The notes: a model not told the origin generated them from the sequence alone. Numbered from the stretch's first letter, positions 42,794 through 52,823 are shown. The stretch is 64,000 nt of DNA from Acidilobus sp. 7A (GCF_003431325.1 NZ_CP010515.1:1240001-1304000), one strand, 5' to 3'. Translations and numbers: made by a program.

Positions 42794-44110
42794 TCAGTAG
42801 GTCCTCATTACATCATCGACCTTCACTGACTGTAGCTCCCGGAGCACCGGCAGACTGGCACCTACGGGAGTCAGGTGTCTTGCTCTGCCCCCCCTGTAGT
42901 AGTAGTGCCCGGGCATCAGCTCCCTCGTCAGCGAAAGCCTGAGCCTACCCCCCTCAGGCAAGGAGAAGCCGCACCTGGGGCACCTGTAGCCCTTGCCCTT
43001 CCCGGCGCTCTCCATCCTGGACCCGCACCTGGGGCACCTAGGAGCCACTTCAACGAACTCATCAGCCAGGCTCAGGACTGACATGAGCTCGGCTGAGACC
43101 GTGGGCCTTCCCCTTGGGGAGTACGGCCTGACGCCCCCAACCACCTCTATCACATCCCCTGGCCTTAGCAGCCCGGCGGCCCTGGCCAGCGGCCCCGAGT
43201 CCTCATAGAAGGCAATATCATAGACATCACCGTCGGCTGCCCTGGCCTCAACTATGACGTGGCCCCCAGGCAGCTTCAGGGGCCTCGAGCTCACAGTGAC
43301 CTTCATAGAGACGGAGCGGTAAACCAGCGGCCTTAGCGGGGACGCGTGGACCCCGGTGTGCTGGTTTGACCTGTAAAGGACCGCGAAGTGGGGCCTCTCG
43401 CAGAGCGCCTCCTCAAACTTCCACAGCTCCTCAGCGTCCGTGCCCCTGAAGCCCGCGAGCACTGGGTCAGGCCCCCCGGGCGCGGCGCTAGTCAGCTCCT
43501 TATCAAGCTCTACGTTGTTCAGAGTCCCGTGGCTGAGGCCCTCAAGCTCTATTACCTTGGGTGAGCTTACGCACCTCCTTGTGCCCCATGCCTCGGGCCT
43601 CCTGTAGAAGGTCAGCTCAAACGTGTAGGGGTCACCAGGCGCCAGGGCGGCGAGGGAGGAGGCCGCCCCTATCACCCCCCTCCCGCCGCGCCACAGGGCC
43701 CTACCTCCCTCAAGGGCCTTCGTCGCCACGTCAAAGGTGACGACATCTGAGAGCGCCTTCCTGTAGAGCCACCTGAGCCTCTCCAACTCCCAGGGCCTCC
43801 CCACGTATACTACGACGCCGGGCGACTTGCCCGGGAGGGGAGGGCGGGGCTGTGTGTACTCCAGAGCCATTGACCACGCAAGCTCGAGGAGGTCCTGGGG
43901 GTCCCCATCATAGAGTAGCCTGAGGACCGTGGCGGCGTTGCCCCTGGTTCTCCACGGTATGTTTGGGTTAAGTCTGACGAGGAGGGGATAGTCGGCCAGC
44001 CTAACCTTACCCCTGAGCTCGGAAAGGACCAGCCCCGTGAGGTGCGTGGTGCAGCCGCCGTACTGGCTGTCAGTGTCGTCTATCGCAACACTGATCAGCT
44101 GCTCAGCCAC
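42794..44110 (-). CDS. tiaS: tRNA(Ile2) 2-agmatinylcytidine synthetase TiaS
   Basis: 438 aa. Converts C34 of tRNA-Ile2 (CAU) to agmatidine so it reads AUA. N-terminal ATP site IDDTDSQYGGCTTHL, RLNPNIPWRTRGNAA, central RSNQHTGVH, OB-fold region, and C-terminal zinc ribbon CPRCGSRM...CPRCGFSL. ATG start; TATA CTTTAAAG at about 44156-44163. A likely target tRNA lies at 52.44 kb. Confidence 0.95.
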   Translation of the reverse strand: MAEQLISVAIDDTDSQYGGCTTHLTGLVLSELRGKVRLADYPLLVRLNPNIPWRTRGNAATVLRLLYDGDPQDLLELAWSMALEYTQPRPPLPGKSPGVVVYVGRPWELERLRWLYRKALSDVVTFDVATKALEGGRALWRGGRGVIGAASSLAALAPGDPYTFELTFYRRPEAWGTRRCVSSPKVIELEGLSHGTLNNVELDKELTSAAPGGPDPVLAGFRGTDAEELWKFEEALCERPHFAVLYRSNQHTGVHASPLRPLVYRSVSMKVTVSSRPLKLPGGHVIVEARAADGDVYDIAFYEDSGPLARAAGLLRPGDVIEVVGGVRPYSPRGRPTVSAELMSVLSLADEFVEVAPRCPRCGSRMESAGKGKGYRCPRCGFSLPEGGRLRLSLTRELMPGHYYYRGGRARHLTPVGASLPVLRELQSVKVDDVMRTY

Positions 44111-44346
44111 GTCGATGCACCGCAGTACTGGGGCGCCGTCGCGCCGGCGTTATACACTTTAAAGGGCGCTTTAACGCTATAGCGACCTCCAGGAGCCTTA
44201 AGAAGGCCCCTCAACAAGCCGCAACTTCTTGTAAGGGTTACCAGCGCTTTTTACAGGCTAGGTTCGTGGATTTAACTTAATCAAGTAAAAATTCAAGGAG
44301 AGAGAAACAGAGAAGTTTAAAAGGTTTATACGAGGTTGCTCACTTG

Positions 44347-45711
44347 GTGCCTAGCTTGAGCAGGAGCAACTGGCTGGCCTTCGCGGCGCTCTCGCTTGGC
44401 ATGATCGTCTACGGGCTGGCCGAGAGCTACGGGCCCGTCTCCGTGGCAAGCAACGTTGTGCCGAGCTCGCTCAGCTGGCTGGGCTACAGCCTGCCCTACA
44501 TATTCGGGGGCGTGGGTGCACTGGTCGCAGGTGTAATTGCGGACTCCCTGGGGAGGAGAAAGGCCTTTCTGCTCACTTCCATTCTAATAATAGCTGGCCT
44601 TCTGTTCTACATACCCATCTACTTCCTCGATATGAGTAGCGGTCCGTTAGGCACGGCCCTGCTCATAGCCTCTATGGCGCTCGTGGGCATGGCAGCCATA
44701 GGTCTTGAGAGCCCAGTGCTCACAGCTATAGCTGAGAGCACGGACCCCACCTCAAGGAGCAAGTGGCTTGTCCTCGCGCCCAACTTCGGTAATCTAGGCG
44801 TGGCCCTGGCCTTCGTGCCCCTCCTAATATACGGCACCTCGGCGTCCGCGCTGCAGGAGAGGTTTGCGCTGCTGCTAATGTACGTCGCCCCAGTCGCCGC
44901 ATTCATAATAGCCTGGCTCAAGTTCTCAGAGACGCTGCCATGGAAGGCTGTCAGGGAGAGAGTCATTAGTACCGAGGGCGCCTGGAAGGCAGTTGATGGC
45001 GGGGCCGCTGAGCCCGTGGTGCCCACAGCGGGCACCGGCCTAAGGTTTGCCACACTCCTTGCCCTCGGAATATCCCAGGACGTCGCCTTCGTCTACATAA
45101 CCTACGGTGTCACGTACGCCTTCTTCGCCTCGTCGACGTTCGCGGGCATAGGTGTCACAACGCTCGTGCCCCTAATAGGGGGCTTTGTGATGACCGCTGT
45201 AGGCATCCTGGCCGCCTTCATGATAACGCCTAAGGTTGGAAGGAGGACCTTCGCCACGCTCTCGTTTGGCCTTCAGTTCACCCTCTGGGCCCTCATCGCC
45301 ACACTCATCTATATCAGTCACACAGCTTTCACCGCCCCTCTGCTCGCGGCCTTCGCGATAGCGTTCGTGTCGGTCGAGCTGACCTGGGCCGCCAGGGCCC
45401 TCCTGGAGCCGGAGCTGTTCCCGACCAACAAGAGGGGTCTCTACGTCTCAGTCATAAGGGCCGCCGTGTGGATAACAGCGGGCGCCATAACTGGCGCGCT
45501 GACCTTAACCAGCGTAGGGAGCAACTTCGCCTTTGCGGCATCTGTAATGAGCGCCGTGGCAGCGCTTGGTGTGGCGGGCGCAGTGGTGTGGCAGCGCCTG
45601 GGCTTTGAGACGGCCAACAGGAGCCTGGTGGGCCTAGACCTACACCACGTGGCGCCTGTGACTAAGGCTGGGCAGGCAGATCCTCCTGGGGGCAGGAAGG
45701 AGAACCATTAG
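44347..45711 (+). CDS. Major facilitator superfamily transporter
   Basis: About 454 aa, 12 hydrophobic segments. Signature GVIADSLGRRKAFL between helices 2 and 3. A short cytoplasmic loop sits near residues 205-235. Substrate unknown. A TTTAAAAGG element at 44315-44323 predicts a start near 44345, so TTG 44344 or GTG 44347 is leaderless. The hydrophilic Pro/Gly-rich tail is unusual but short. Confidence 0.85.
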   Translation: MPSLSRSNWLAFAALSLGMIVYGLAESYGPVSVASNVVPSSLSWLGYSLPYIFGGVGALVAGVIADSLGRRKAFLLTSILIIAGLLFYIPIYFLDMSSGPLGTALLIASMALVGMAAIGLESPVLTAIAESTDPTSRSKWLVLAPNFGNLGVALAFVPLLIYGTSASALQERFALLLMYVAPVAAFIIAWLKFSETLPWKAVRERVISTEGAWKAVDGGAAEPVVPTAGTGLRFATLLALGISQDVAFVYITYGVTYAFFASSTFAGIGVTTLVPLIGGFVMTAVGILAAFMITPKVGRRTFATLSFGLQFTLWALIATLIYISHTAFTAPLLAAFAIAFVSVELTWAARALLEPELFPTNKRGLYVSVIRAAVWITAGAITGALTLTSVGSNFAFAASVMSAVAALGVAGAVVWQRLGFETANRSLVGLDLHHVAPVTKAGQADPPGGRKENH

Positions 45712-45808
45712 CCGTTACCTTAACCCTTTTATTTTGCCTTCACTCCCCGACGTCCTATGTTATAAATAAGACTGTTCCGATTTTAATGTAGGGTGGTGAA
45801 CGAAAGGC

Positions 45809-46243
45809 TTGGAGCTACCGGTCGAGCTAACCAGGAGCAGGAGCGGCCTGCACGTGAAGAGGACCGCAGTAGTCATAGTGAGCAGGCAGGGTCACAGGGT
45901 GATAACGGAACCCCAGAGGCCGGGGAGGGGCACATATAGCAGGGCCCTGCCGGGACACGTTGACGTCAACCTAGGCCAGGGCGAGTACGCCGTGGTGGCA
46001 TCGCTGGTAATGGGCCCCCGCAAGAGGGTCAAGGGGCTCTTCACAGTTTACGACGGCACAGGCTTAAGACGCCTTGTGGTGAAGTATGAGAGGCTTAAGC
46101 TCAGGCTCTCCTCAGGGGACAGGGAGCTCTCGTGGGTCGTTGACGCTGCAGTGGAAGCGCTTGGCCTGAGCGACTACGTGAGGCGCAGAAACTATGGAAG
46201 GCGGGGGGAGAGGGTTAAGCGACCTCCTCAGGAAGGTCGTTGA
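45809..46243 (+). CDS. Hypothetical basic protein coupled to the MrfA-like helicase
   Basis: 144 aa, TTG start. Beta-rich N-terminal part (HVKRTAVVIVSRQGHRVITE, VDVNLGQGEYAVVASLVM) and a highly basic C-terminal tail (VRRRNYGRRGERVKR). No family recognised. Its end overlaps the helicase gene by 50 nt, so co-translation and a shared nucleic-acid role are likely. Confidence 0.7.
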   Translation: MELPVELTRSRSGLHVKRTAVVIVSRQGHRVITEPQRPGRGTYSRALPGHVDVNLGQGEYAVVASLVMGPRKRVKGLFTVYDGTGLRRLVVKYERLKLRLSSGDRELSWVVDAAVEALGLSDYVRRRNYGRRGERVKRPPQEGR

Positions 46244-48455
46244 GAGCAAAGGCGGGAGGCTAATTTACCTTTATCGTGAGGCTGAAGGTGAGCCGGAGCT
46301 TGGCCCAGGGATCTCAGGCCTCCCCCTGCCTGACAAGCTGAAGAGCGCGCTTGAGGCCGAGGGCATTCATAGGCTCTACAGGTTTCAGCAGGAGGCCATA
46401 GACGAGATAGAGGCTGGCAGGGACCTAGTAATAGTGGCGGGCACGGGGACCGGCAAGACAGAGGCCTTCCTCCTGCCCCTCGTGGCCAGGGTATTAAGGC
46501 AGAGGGGCAACAGGTTCCTTCTCGTCTACCCAACTAAGGCCCTGGCTAGGGACCAGGCCAGGAGGCTCTCGCCGCTAATAGCGAGCGTTGGCCTTCGCTA
46601 TTCCGTCTTAGATGGCGACACCCCAGCGTCGGAGAGGAGGGGGATATATGAGGACCCTCCTCCCTTCATAATCACAAACCCTGACATGATACACATAGGC
46701 CTGGCGGAGTCAAAGGAGTTCCGCGAGCTAGTCTCTGAGGTTAACGCCGCAGTCTTTGATGAGATGCATGTTTACCAGGGGGTGCTGGGCTCTCATGTAA
46801 AGTGGGTCATCTACAGGCTCTCTCAGGTCGCTGACGAGGTCCAACTGATAGGGGCTGGGGCCACCATAGGGAACCCCGGGGAGCTTGGGGCCAAGCTCTT
46901 CTCAAGGGACAGCGTCAGGGTCGTCACGGGGCCTAGGAGGCGCAGAGGCGAGGCTATACACGCCTTCGTTGACTACGGCAGGTTCAGCAGGTGGTCCTTT
47001 GCGGCCTACCTCATAGCGGCGCTCGCCTCTGAGGGACTCAAGGTCCTTGGCTTCACGGACTCCCAGCAGATGGCTGAGCTCGTGGCCAGGCTGGCTAGGA
47101 AAAGTTACAACGCGAGGGTCGAGGTCCACAGGGCCGGCCTCCCCGTCGAGCATAGGAGGAGGGTGGAGCGCGAGCTTGCTGAGGGCTCCCTCAAGGCTGT
47201 CGTGGCCACCTCAACCCTTGAGCTTGGGATAGACATAGGCGACCTCGATGCTGTAGTTATGGCCTCCCTGCCCAAGAGCTTCAACAGCTACGTGCAGAGG
47301 GCCGGCAGGGCCGGCAGGAGGGGCAGGCCTGGCCTGGTGGTCACTCTACTCGGCGACGACCCCATAGAGGCCTACTACGCCTCAAGGCCTGAGGAGTTCT
47401 TCTCAAGGGAGCCTGACCCAGGCTACATAGAGCCCAACAACCCAGAGGTCGCCAAGCTGCACCTCGTGGCGCTGGCCCTCCAGAGGGGGGTTCTGAGGAG
47501 AGGCTCGCTGCCCAAGGAGCTCGAGGCCTCCGTTGCCTGGGCGGAGCAGCGCGGCCTCCTGAAGGCCAGGGGCGACCTGCTGGCGCCTGAGTGGAGGTCT
47601 GCCAGGGAGTTCATTAGCTCCGTAGGCCTCAGGTCCGCGGGACCTATGGTTAAGATAGTCCTAAACAATAAAGTTATTGGCGAGAGGGAGATGCCCATGG
47701 CCCTCTACGACCTTCACCCAGGGGCCCTCTACTATCACGCCGGCGCCCCACTGCTCTCCTCAAAGCTTGATCTTCAGTCCATGAGGGCTTACATGGTTAA
47801 GCTGTCGGAGAGCGTGAGCTTCTACACAAAGCCCCTCTACAGCATAGATATACTTGAGATGAACGTGGAGGAGTCAAGGCTTTACGGCTCCGTGAGCGCA
47901 GCCTACGGCGACGTCCACGTGAGGGTGTCGGTGACGGGCTACGTGGTCAAGGACGAGCTGAGCGGCGCGACGACGAGCGAGGTGGAGTACGAGGAACCCA
48001 TAACGTGGGACTACTGGACCAAGGGGGTTGCCTTAAAGTACCCGCTGCTGGACTTCGACACGCTTGAGGCCTCCCTGAGCGCCTACCACGCCCTTGAACA
48101 CGTGCTGATATCGGCCTCAAGGCCCGTGGCCGGCGCGAGTGACACTGACCTCAGCGGGGTCAGCTACCCCACGGGGCACATAGTCATATATGACTCTCAC
48201 GTGGGCGGCAACGGGGCCTCTAGGCTTGTTTATGAGAGGCTAACTAAGATACAGGATGTGGCTAAAGTCATAGTCTCGTCTTGTACGTGCGAGGACGGTT
48301 GCCCCCGCTGCGTCTTCTCGCCCTACTGTGGCAACAACAACAAGTTCCTCTCAAGGCACGGTGCCCTGAGGGTCCTCAGCCAGCTTACCTCGCTTAAGTC
48401 GGAGTCCCTCGATATTGAGGAGATTAAAAGGTCCCACAGACTTAAGGCAGCTTAA
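46194..48455 (+). CDS. DEAD/DEAH-box helicase with C-terminal DUF1998 zinc domain (MrfA-like)
   Basis: 753 aa SF2 helicase. Q-motif region RLYRFQQEAIDEI, Walker A GTGTGKTE (83-90), motif Ia YPTKALARDQ, II DEMH, III-like GAGATIGNP, V STLELGIDIGDLD, VI QRAGRAGRRGRPG. The C-terminal cysteine cluster CTCEDGCPRCVFSPYC is the DUF1998 four-Cys metal site of MrfA-type DNA-repair helicases. Bacterial MrfA works with the nuclease MrfB. Here the coupled gene is an unrelated small protein. Confidence 0.9.
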   Translation: MEGGGRGLSDLLRKVVESKGGRLIYLYREAEGEPELGPGISGLPLPDKLKSALEAEGIHRLYRFQQEAIDEIEAGRDLVIVAGTGTGKTEAFLLPLVARVLRQRGNRFLLVYPTKALARDQARRLSPLIASVGLRYSVLDGDTPASERRGIYEDPPPFIITNPDMIHIGLAESKEFRELVSEVNAAVFDEMHVYQGVLGSHVKWVIYRLSQVADEVQLIGAGATIGNPGELGAKLFSRDSVRVVTGPRRRRGEAIHAFVDYGRFSRWSFAAYLIAALASEGLKVLGFTDSQQMAELVARLARKSYNARVEVHRAGLPVEHRRRVERELAEGSLKAVVATSTLELGIDIGDLDAVVMASLPKSFNSYVQRAGRAGRRGRPGLVVTLLGDDPIEAYYASRPEEFFSREPDPGYIEPNNPEVAKLHLVALALQRGVLRRGSLPKELEASVAWAEQRGLLKARGDLLAPEWRSAREFISSVGLRSAGPMVKIVLNNKVIGEREMPMALYDLHPGALYYHAGAPLLSSKLDLQSMRAYMVKLSESVSFYTKPLYSIDILEMNVEESRLYGSVSAAYGDVHVRVSVTGYVVKDELSGATTSEVEYEEPITWDYWTKGVALKYPLLDFDTLEASLSAYHALEHVLISASRPVAGASDTDLSGVSYPTGHIVIYDSHVGGNGASRLVYERLTKIQDVAKVIVSSCTCEDGCPRCVFSPYCGNNNKFLSRHGALRVLSQLTSLKSESLDIEEIKRSHRLKAA

Positions 48456-48456
48456 A

Positions 48457-49896
48457 CTAATGCACTGCTGGCTCCCTAACGGCCACCGGCGCCAGCTCCT
48501 CCCCGCTGGCCTCCTCTAGGGGCACCTTCTTCGTCTCAGGCAGGAAGAAGTAAGTTATTGCGAACCCTAGCAGGCCAGCGACGCTCAGTATAGCGAATAT
48601 GTAAGCTAGGCCGAGCGAGGCGCCGTATGTTGCCTTTATTATTGGGAACAGGAGGGTCGTAATGGCAGCCCCTGCCTTGCCGGCGGCTGCTGAGATGCCG
48701 TGTCCCGTGGACCTGTACCTGACAGGGTAGACCTCGGCCGGCACTATAAAGGTTGTCGTGTTGGGTCCTACGTTAAGGGCTGTGAACGAGAGGCCAAAGA
48801 AGGCATAAATTAGATAGTCAGAGAGGGGCAGCAGCTTAAGGAAGTAGAACATCATGGGCAGGTAGAGGGCGACCGACATGGCAAACCCAAACAGCTGCAG
48901 CGGCTTTCTGCCAACCCTATCAATTAGCGCGGCGGCTATGAAGTAGCCCGGCACTCCAACTAGGAGGGGAACCCCGTCTCTGAGCACAGACTCAACAGCC
49001 GAGTGCCCTGGGAAGAGCTCCGAAGTTATGAGGCCTGAGAAGACGCCGGTGCCATATAGGGCCATGTCCATGAGCAACCAGGGCAGCGTGGTCCCTATCA
49101 GGAGGGGCCAGTACTCCCTGAAGAACTGTGAGGCGGACTTTCTAGAGGCCTTAACCATTGGGACCTCCGTCTCAGAGCCTGCCACGAGCCTGAGGCCCTT
49201 CCTAGCCTCGTGCACGTCGCCTTTAACAAGCAGGGAGTACCTTGGGGTTTCAGGAACCTGCCTCCTGAAGTAGATTACGAGCGCAGGCGGTATAGCGCCG
49301 ACTAGGGCGACCAGCCTCCAGGCCAGGTCAGGAGGCAGGAAGGCAGCTGCTATAAGGCCTGTGACCACGGCGGTCGCTATGCCGAAGCCCTGCATTGAGA
49401 ACACGAGAGCCACCGCCCTGCCCCTTGTCTCAGTTGGGGAGTACTCGCTGGCTATCGTCGAGGATGCCGGGTAGTCTCCCCCTATGCCAAGGCCCATCAC
49501 GGCCCTAGTCGCGAGCAGCATAGGGAAGTTGACAGAGAAGGCGCTGGCCGCGGCCCCGGCTGCCAGGACGGCCGCCTCTATGCCGTAGACCTTCTTCCTG
49601 CCCAGGACGTCGAGAAGCCTGCCGAAGAGCAGCTGGCCAGCTATAGCTGAAAATATTGCAGAGGAGGCCAGGAGGCCCTGCTGCGCGCTGGTGAGGTGCC
49701 AGAGCGGTATGAGGAAGAGCAACAAGACGTTTATGTTGAAGAGGTCGTAGGCGTCCGTGAAGAAGCCCATGCCGGATACCAGGACGACCTTGAGGAGGCC
49801 CATGGAGAACCTGGCCCTATCAAGGTAGCCAAACGGGTTTCCATCAGACTTGTCGACACCTTTATGTCTACTTAAGCCCACTTCGCTCTTCACCAA
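48457..49896 (-). CDS. MFS transporter, phosphate:H+ symporter-like (PHS family)
   Basis: 479 aa, 12 hydrophobic segments. GMGFFTDAYDLFNINVL, GRLLDVLGRKKVYG and GLGIGGDYPASSTIASEY match the PHS inorganic phosphate symporter branch. Other organic-anion substrates are possible. Stop is 1 nt after that of the convergent helicase. Confidence 0.82.
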   Translation of the reverse strand: MVKSEVGLSRHKGVDKSDGNPFGYLDRARFSMGLLKVVLVSGMGFFTDAYDLFNINVLLLFLIPLWHLTSAQQGLLASSAIFSAIAGQLLFGRLLDVLGRKKVYGIEAAVLAAGAAASAFSVNFPMLLATRAVMGLGIGGDYPASSTIASEYSPTETRGRAVALVFSMQGFGIATAVVTGLIAAAFLPPDLAWRLVALVGAIPPALVIYFRRQVPETPRYSLLVKGDVHEARKGLRLVAGSETEVPMVKASRKSASQFFREYWPLLIGTTLPWLLMDMALYGTGVFSGLITSELFPGHSAVESVLRDGVPLLVGVPGYFIAAALIDRVGRKPLQLFGFAMSVALYLPMMFYFLKLLPLSDYLIYAFFGLSFTALNVGPNTTTFIVPAEVYPVRYRSTGHGISAAAGKAGAAITTLLFPIIKATYGASLGLAYIFAILSVAGLLGFAITYFFLPETKKVPLEEASGEELAPVAVREPAVH

Positions 49897-49998
49897 GAGG
49901 TACGCCTCGGTTGCTCTATTTAAGCCGTTCTATATGATATAGGGAGAATTATAGAGCTCTAAGTAGTATATATAAAATATAGGGCTGTGCAGCTTAAG

Positions 49999-50448
49999 TT
50001 GTCAATGGAGCTAGTCCCACAGAGGGCGAGTATGGAGCCGCCTGAGGACCTGCTCAGGGAGGCCAGGGACGCCATAGGTAAGGCATATGCGCCCTACTCA
50101 GGCTACCGCGTGGCGGCGGCCGTCAGGGCGAGCTCGGGGCTTATTTACCGGGGGGTTAACGTGGAGAACGCAAGCTACGGGCTTAGCATGTGTGCTGAGA
50201 GGGTCGCCATATTTAATGCCGTGAGCAGCGGCGAGAGAAATGTTAAGGAGGTGCTAGTCTTAGTTGAGAGTGGTGAGCCGGCGCCTCCTTGTGGGGCCTG
50301 CCTGCAGGTGATAGCCGAGTTTGGCGATGACAACACGATGATCTACTCAGTGTCCAAGGAGGGAAGCAAAGTTAGGGCGTGGAGGCTCTCAGAGCTGTTA
50401 CCGCATAGGTTCTCAAAAGAGTACCTGAGGCCCGCGGGTCAGAAGTAG
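49999..50448 (+). CDS. cdd: Cytidine deaminase
   Basis: About 149 aa zinc enzyme converting cytidine to uridine. Zn/active site motifs NVENASYGLSMCAERVA (Cys, Glu) and PPCGACLQVIAEF. Starts GTG 49987, TTG 49999 and ATG 50005 are possible; the TATATATAAAA box centred near 49972 favours 49999/50005. Convergent with the Lpd-like gene, overlapping by 10 nt. Confidence 0.92.
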   Translation: MSMELVPQRASMEPPEDLLREARDAIGKAYAPYSGYRVAAAVRASSGLIYRGVNVENASYGLSMCAERVAIFNAVSSGERNVKEVLVLVESGEPAPPCGACLQVIAEFGDDNTMIYSVSKEGSKVRAWRLSELLPHRFSKEYLRPAGQK

Positions 50449-51842
50449 GGCCTCATAGCATAGTTTATAGACTCAAAGGTCAGCGGGTGCGGACCCGCAA
50501 TCCATGCAAGGTTCTTGGCTGTCAGGTTGTTCTCTATGGCTGCTGCAAACACGGCGCTCAGCTCAGCGGCGTCGTGGGCGTAGGCCTCGAAGCCCAGTAT
50601 CCTGAGGGACTCCTTTTCAAGCAGTATCTTCATCCAGCCCTCCCTGTGGCCTACTATCTCCGACTGGGCATCATGCTTAAGGGAGTAGTTGACAACTTCG
50701 TACTGTATCCCTAGGGACTTCAGCTCGTCCTCGGTGTAGCCGACCATGGCAATCTCTGGGTAAGTAAATATCGTGTATGGCACTGAGTGGTAGTTAAACC
50801 TATAGACCTCCTTACCGGCAAGTATGTTCTTTGCCACAATGACGCTCTCCTTAACTGCGGCATGGAAGAGCATGGCCTTGCCAGTGACGTCACCAGCGGC
50901 GTACACGTTAGGCAGGGCAGTCCTAAGGCCAGGGGTCACTTGCACGCCAGTCTTGTCAACCTTAAGTCCCTGGCTCTCGAGGGCTTCCAGTCCATAGCCC
51001 CTGGTCCTGGGCCTCCTGCCAACGGCCATTAGCACCTCTTCAGCTTCAACCTCAACCTCCTTGCCGTCGGCGCTCTTGGCCTTAAGCACTTTGTATTCGC
51101 CCCTCTTCTCGATGCCCTGGGCTGGACTCCTGAGATACACGTCAACGCCGGCCTCCTTCATGCGCTGCAGCGCGGCCTCCGAGAGCTCTGGGGGCATGTT
51201 AGGCAGGAGCCTATCCATCATCTCAACAATTGAGACGTGGGCGCCCAGCCTACTCAGCATGTCAGCAACCTCGACACCTATGTAACCGCCGCCTATTACG
51301 GCAAGCGACTTAGGCAGGCGGCCCATAGTCTTCTGGTAGGCGAACAGCGCGTCACTGGTTATCGCGAGCTCCTTGCCGGGTATGGGTATTATGACGTGCT
51401 CAGCTCCAGCACCTATAACCAGCCTCTTGGTCTCGACCTCGAACGTCCCGTCCTCTGTATCTACCCTGACCTTGTTGGGCCCCAGTATGGTGGCCCATCC
51501 CTTAGCGAAGGAAAGGTTAGGCTCATGCTCCTTTATCTCCTCCATGTGATGCTCGTACCTGATCCTCTGAACCTCCTCCTTGGCCCTGACGACTTCCTGC
51601 CACACCTGCTCAGGGTCGACCTTGTTAGTGGTGGAAGTATACTCCAGAATCTTAGTCCTCACAGTCTTTGATGGTATGCAGCCCGCGTAGAGGCAGTCGC
51701 CTCCTAGGTTGCCCTTCTCGTCAACCATTAGCACCGAGAGCCCCGCCTCTGCCAGCTCAAAGGCTCCAGGATAAGAGGCACCACCGCCGCCTACGAACAC
51801 CACGTCAACCTTCTCTGGAAGCTTCATGGCCACCGCCGTCAA
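50439..51842 (-). CDS. Dihydrolipoamide dehydrogenase-like flavoprotein disulfide reductase
   Basis: 467 aa. FAD motif GGGGASYPGAFELAEAG, redox disulfide in GGDCLYAGCIPSKT, NAD motif VIGGGYIGVEVADML, ALPNVYAAGDVTG, and the C-terminal HPLTFES with the His/Glu pair. No lipoyl acyltransferase genes are nearby, and 2-oxoacid oxidation here uses POR, so the physiological disulfide may not be lipoamide; mercuric reductase-like use is less likely. Confidence 0.88.
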   Translation of the reverse strand: MTAVAMKLPEKVDVVFVGGGGASYPGAFELAEAGLSVLMVDEKGNLGGDCLYAGCIPSKTVRTKILEYTSTTNKVDPEQVWQEVVRAKEEVQRIRYEHHMEEIKEHEPNLSFAKGWATILGPNKVRVDTEDGTFEVETKRLVIGAGAEHVIIPIPGKELAITSDALFAYQKTMGRLPKSLAVIGGGYIGVEVADMLSRLGAHVSIVEMMDRLLPNMPPELSEAALQRMKEAGVDVYLRSPAQGIEKRGEYKVLKAKSADGKEVEVEAEEVLMAVGRRPRTRGYGLEALESQGLKVDKTGVQVTPGLRTALPNVYAAGDVTGKAMLFHAAVKESVIVAKNILAGKEVYRFNYHSVPYTIFTYPEIAMVGYTEDELKSLGIQYEVVNYSLKHDAQSEIVGHREGWMKILLEKESLRILGFEAYAHDAAELSAVFAAAIENNLTAKNLAWIAGPHPLTFESINYAMRPYF

Positions 51843-52007
51843 AAGAAGAGAAATGTATGCGGTTGCTTAAAAGCCTATTTTAAGGTCTTCGGTTCACCTA
51901 TTAACCAAGTACATTTCATTTATCTAAAAGCTTTTTTGGTAGGAAAAGAAACTCATGGTGTGCAGCTACATAAGGACTGAGCAATTTTCATATCAATAGA
52001 AGCAATT

Positions 52008-52019
52008 TTATATTTACTG
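52008..52019 (+). promoter_or_regulatory. Promoter of structured RNA copy 1
   Basis: ATTTTATATTTA centred 27 nt before 52041 predicts transcription from the first base of the duplicated element. Confidence 0.5.
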
Positions 52020-52041
52020 TGAAAGACTTTTATTGGTAAGT

Positions 52042-52235
52042 GGGTGACCCCCGCCTGATGGGGCTATGCCCCAGGGGCGAGGGGATTAGGCCGTAGATGG
52101 GGGCCCCGCGCCGTTGAGCTTGACGGCCGCCCATGAGCCCACGCTGATTGCCTATGAGGCGCGAGCGAGGTGGGGTCCCTGCGCCCGATAGTGAATGAAG
52201 GCAAGATGTTGAAGTGAGAGCGTAGGGGCAAACGG
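52042..52235 (+). ncRNA. Structured RNA candidate, copy 1 of a 194-bp perfect repeat
   Basis: Identical over 194 nt to 56525-56718. Predicted fold (positions within the element): C7-C14 pairs with 35-43 (one bulged A) enclosing GGGGC-TAT-GCCCC (19-31). ATGGG (56-60) pairs with CCCAT around the GCCGT/ACGGC hairpin. CCCACGCT pairs with AGCGAGGTGGG around a GCC/GGC hairpin. CCCTGCGC pairs with GCGTAGGG near the 3' end. No long sensible protein frame. It matches no tRNA, 5S, SRP, RNase P or C/D pattern I know. Strand is inferred from the promoter. Confidence 0.6.
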
Positions 52236-52441
52236 CAGCTCAGAGGAAAGTCGCACATCATCTGCTCAGAGTCGCTCCACCATCCTCATCGCTGCCACTT
52301 GTCGGGTTGGGGCTTGCACCTTTTACCCTTATGCTATTCTTAAGCGGTTCAGGATTAACTTCCATTTAAAAACGACCACCTGGTAGTCAATGGTTAAGCG
52401 TGATTGAACATGGGAGCTCTCTATCAAGGTCTTAAGGGCTA
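52236..52441. other. Intergenic region between RNA copy 1 and tRNA-Ile2
   Basis: About 200 bases with no convincing gene. CTTTTAC near 52319-52325 could end the RNA transcript. Confidence 0.3.
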
Positions 52442-52515
<74 letters not shown>

Positions 52516-52823
52516 CTATTGCGAAATATTCTTGACTAACTTTTAAAGCTTAACTCCGCCATCTTGTCATCAATTGTACGGACTTAGAGCCTCTAGAGAA
52601 GGAAGGCTTTATGCTAGCTTTTGTGAGTAAGGCTAATTATTTTCGTAAAGTTTTAACTTTAAGTTTTATAATATTATATTATTTAGTCTCCGCAGGCAGC
52701 TATAAGTCTCACTATAGTTGCTCACGGGAAGTCGCTGGCCATGAGTTTTAACCCTCTGTCTGCGCTTGGCTGCAGTGCAACGCCCCTACTGTACAAGTTG
52801 CCTGGATAGTCTTAAGAGTCGCT
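52516..52823. other. AT-rich intergenic region
   Basis: About 300 bases, very AT-rich at 52635-52690, holding the tRNA-Ile2 promoter. No open frame or RNA gene recognised. Confidence 0.35.

Noticed and set aside
52064-52261. 65-codon minus-strand open frame across RNA copy 1
   Set aside because: Composition is Pro/Ser/Arg/His-rich noise and its C-terminal part lies wholly in the structured repeat; the frame ends differently relative to flanks at copy 2.
52042-52300. RNase P RNA (GAGGAAAGTC present just after copy 1)
   Set aside because: The GAGGAAAGTC string lies outside the repeat and is absent after copy 2; other conserved RNase P blocks are not found.
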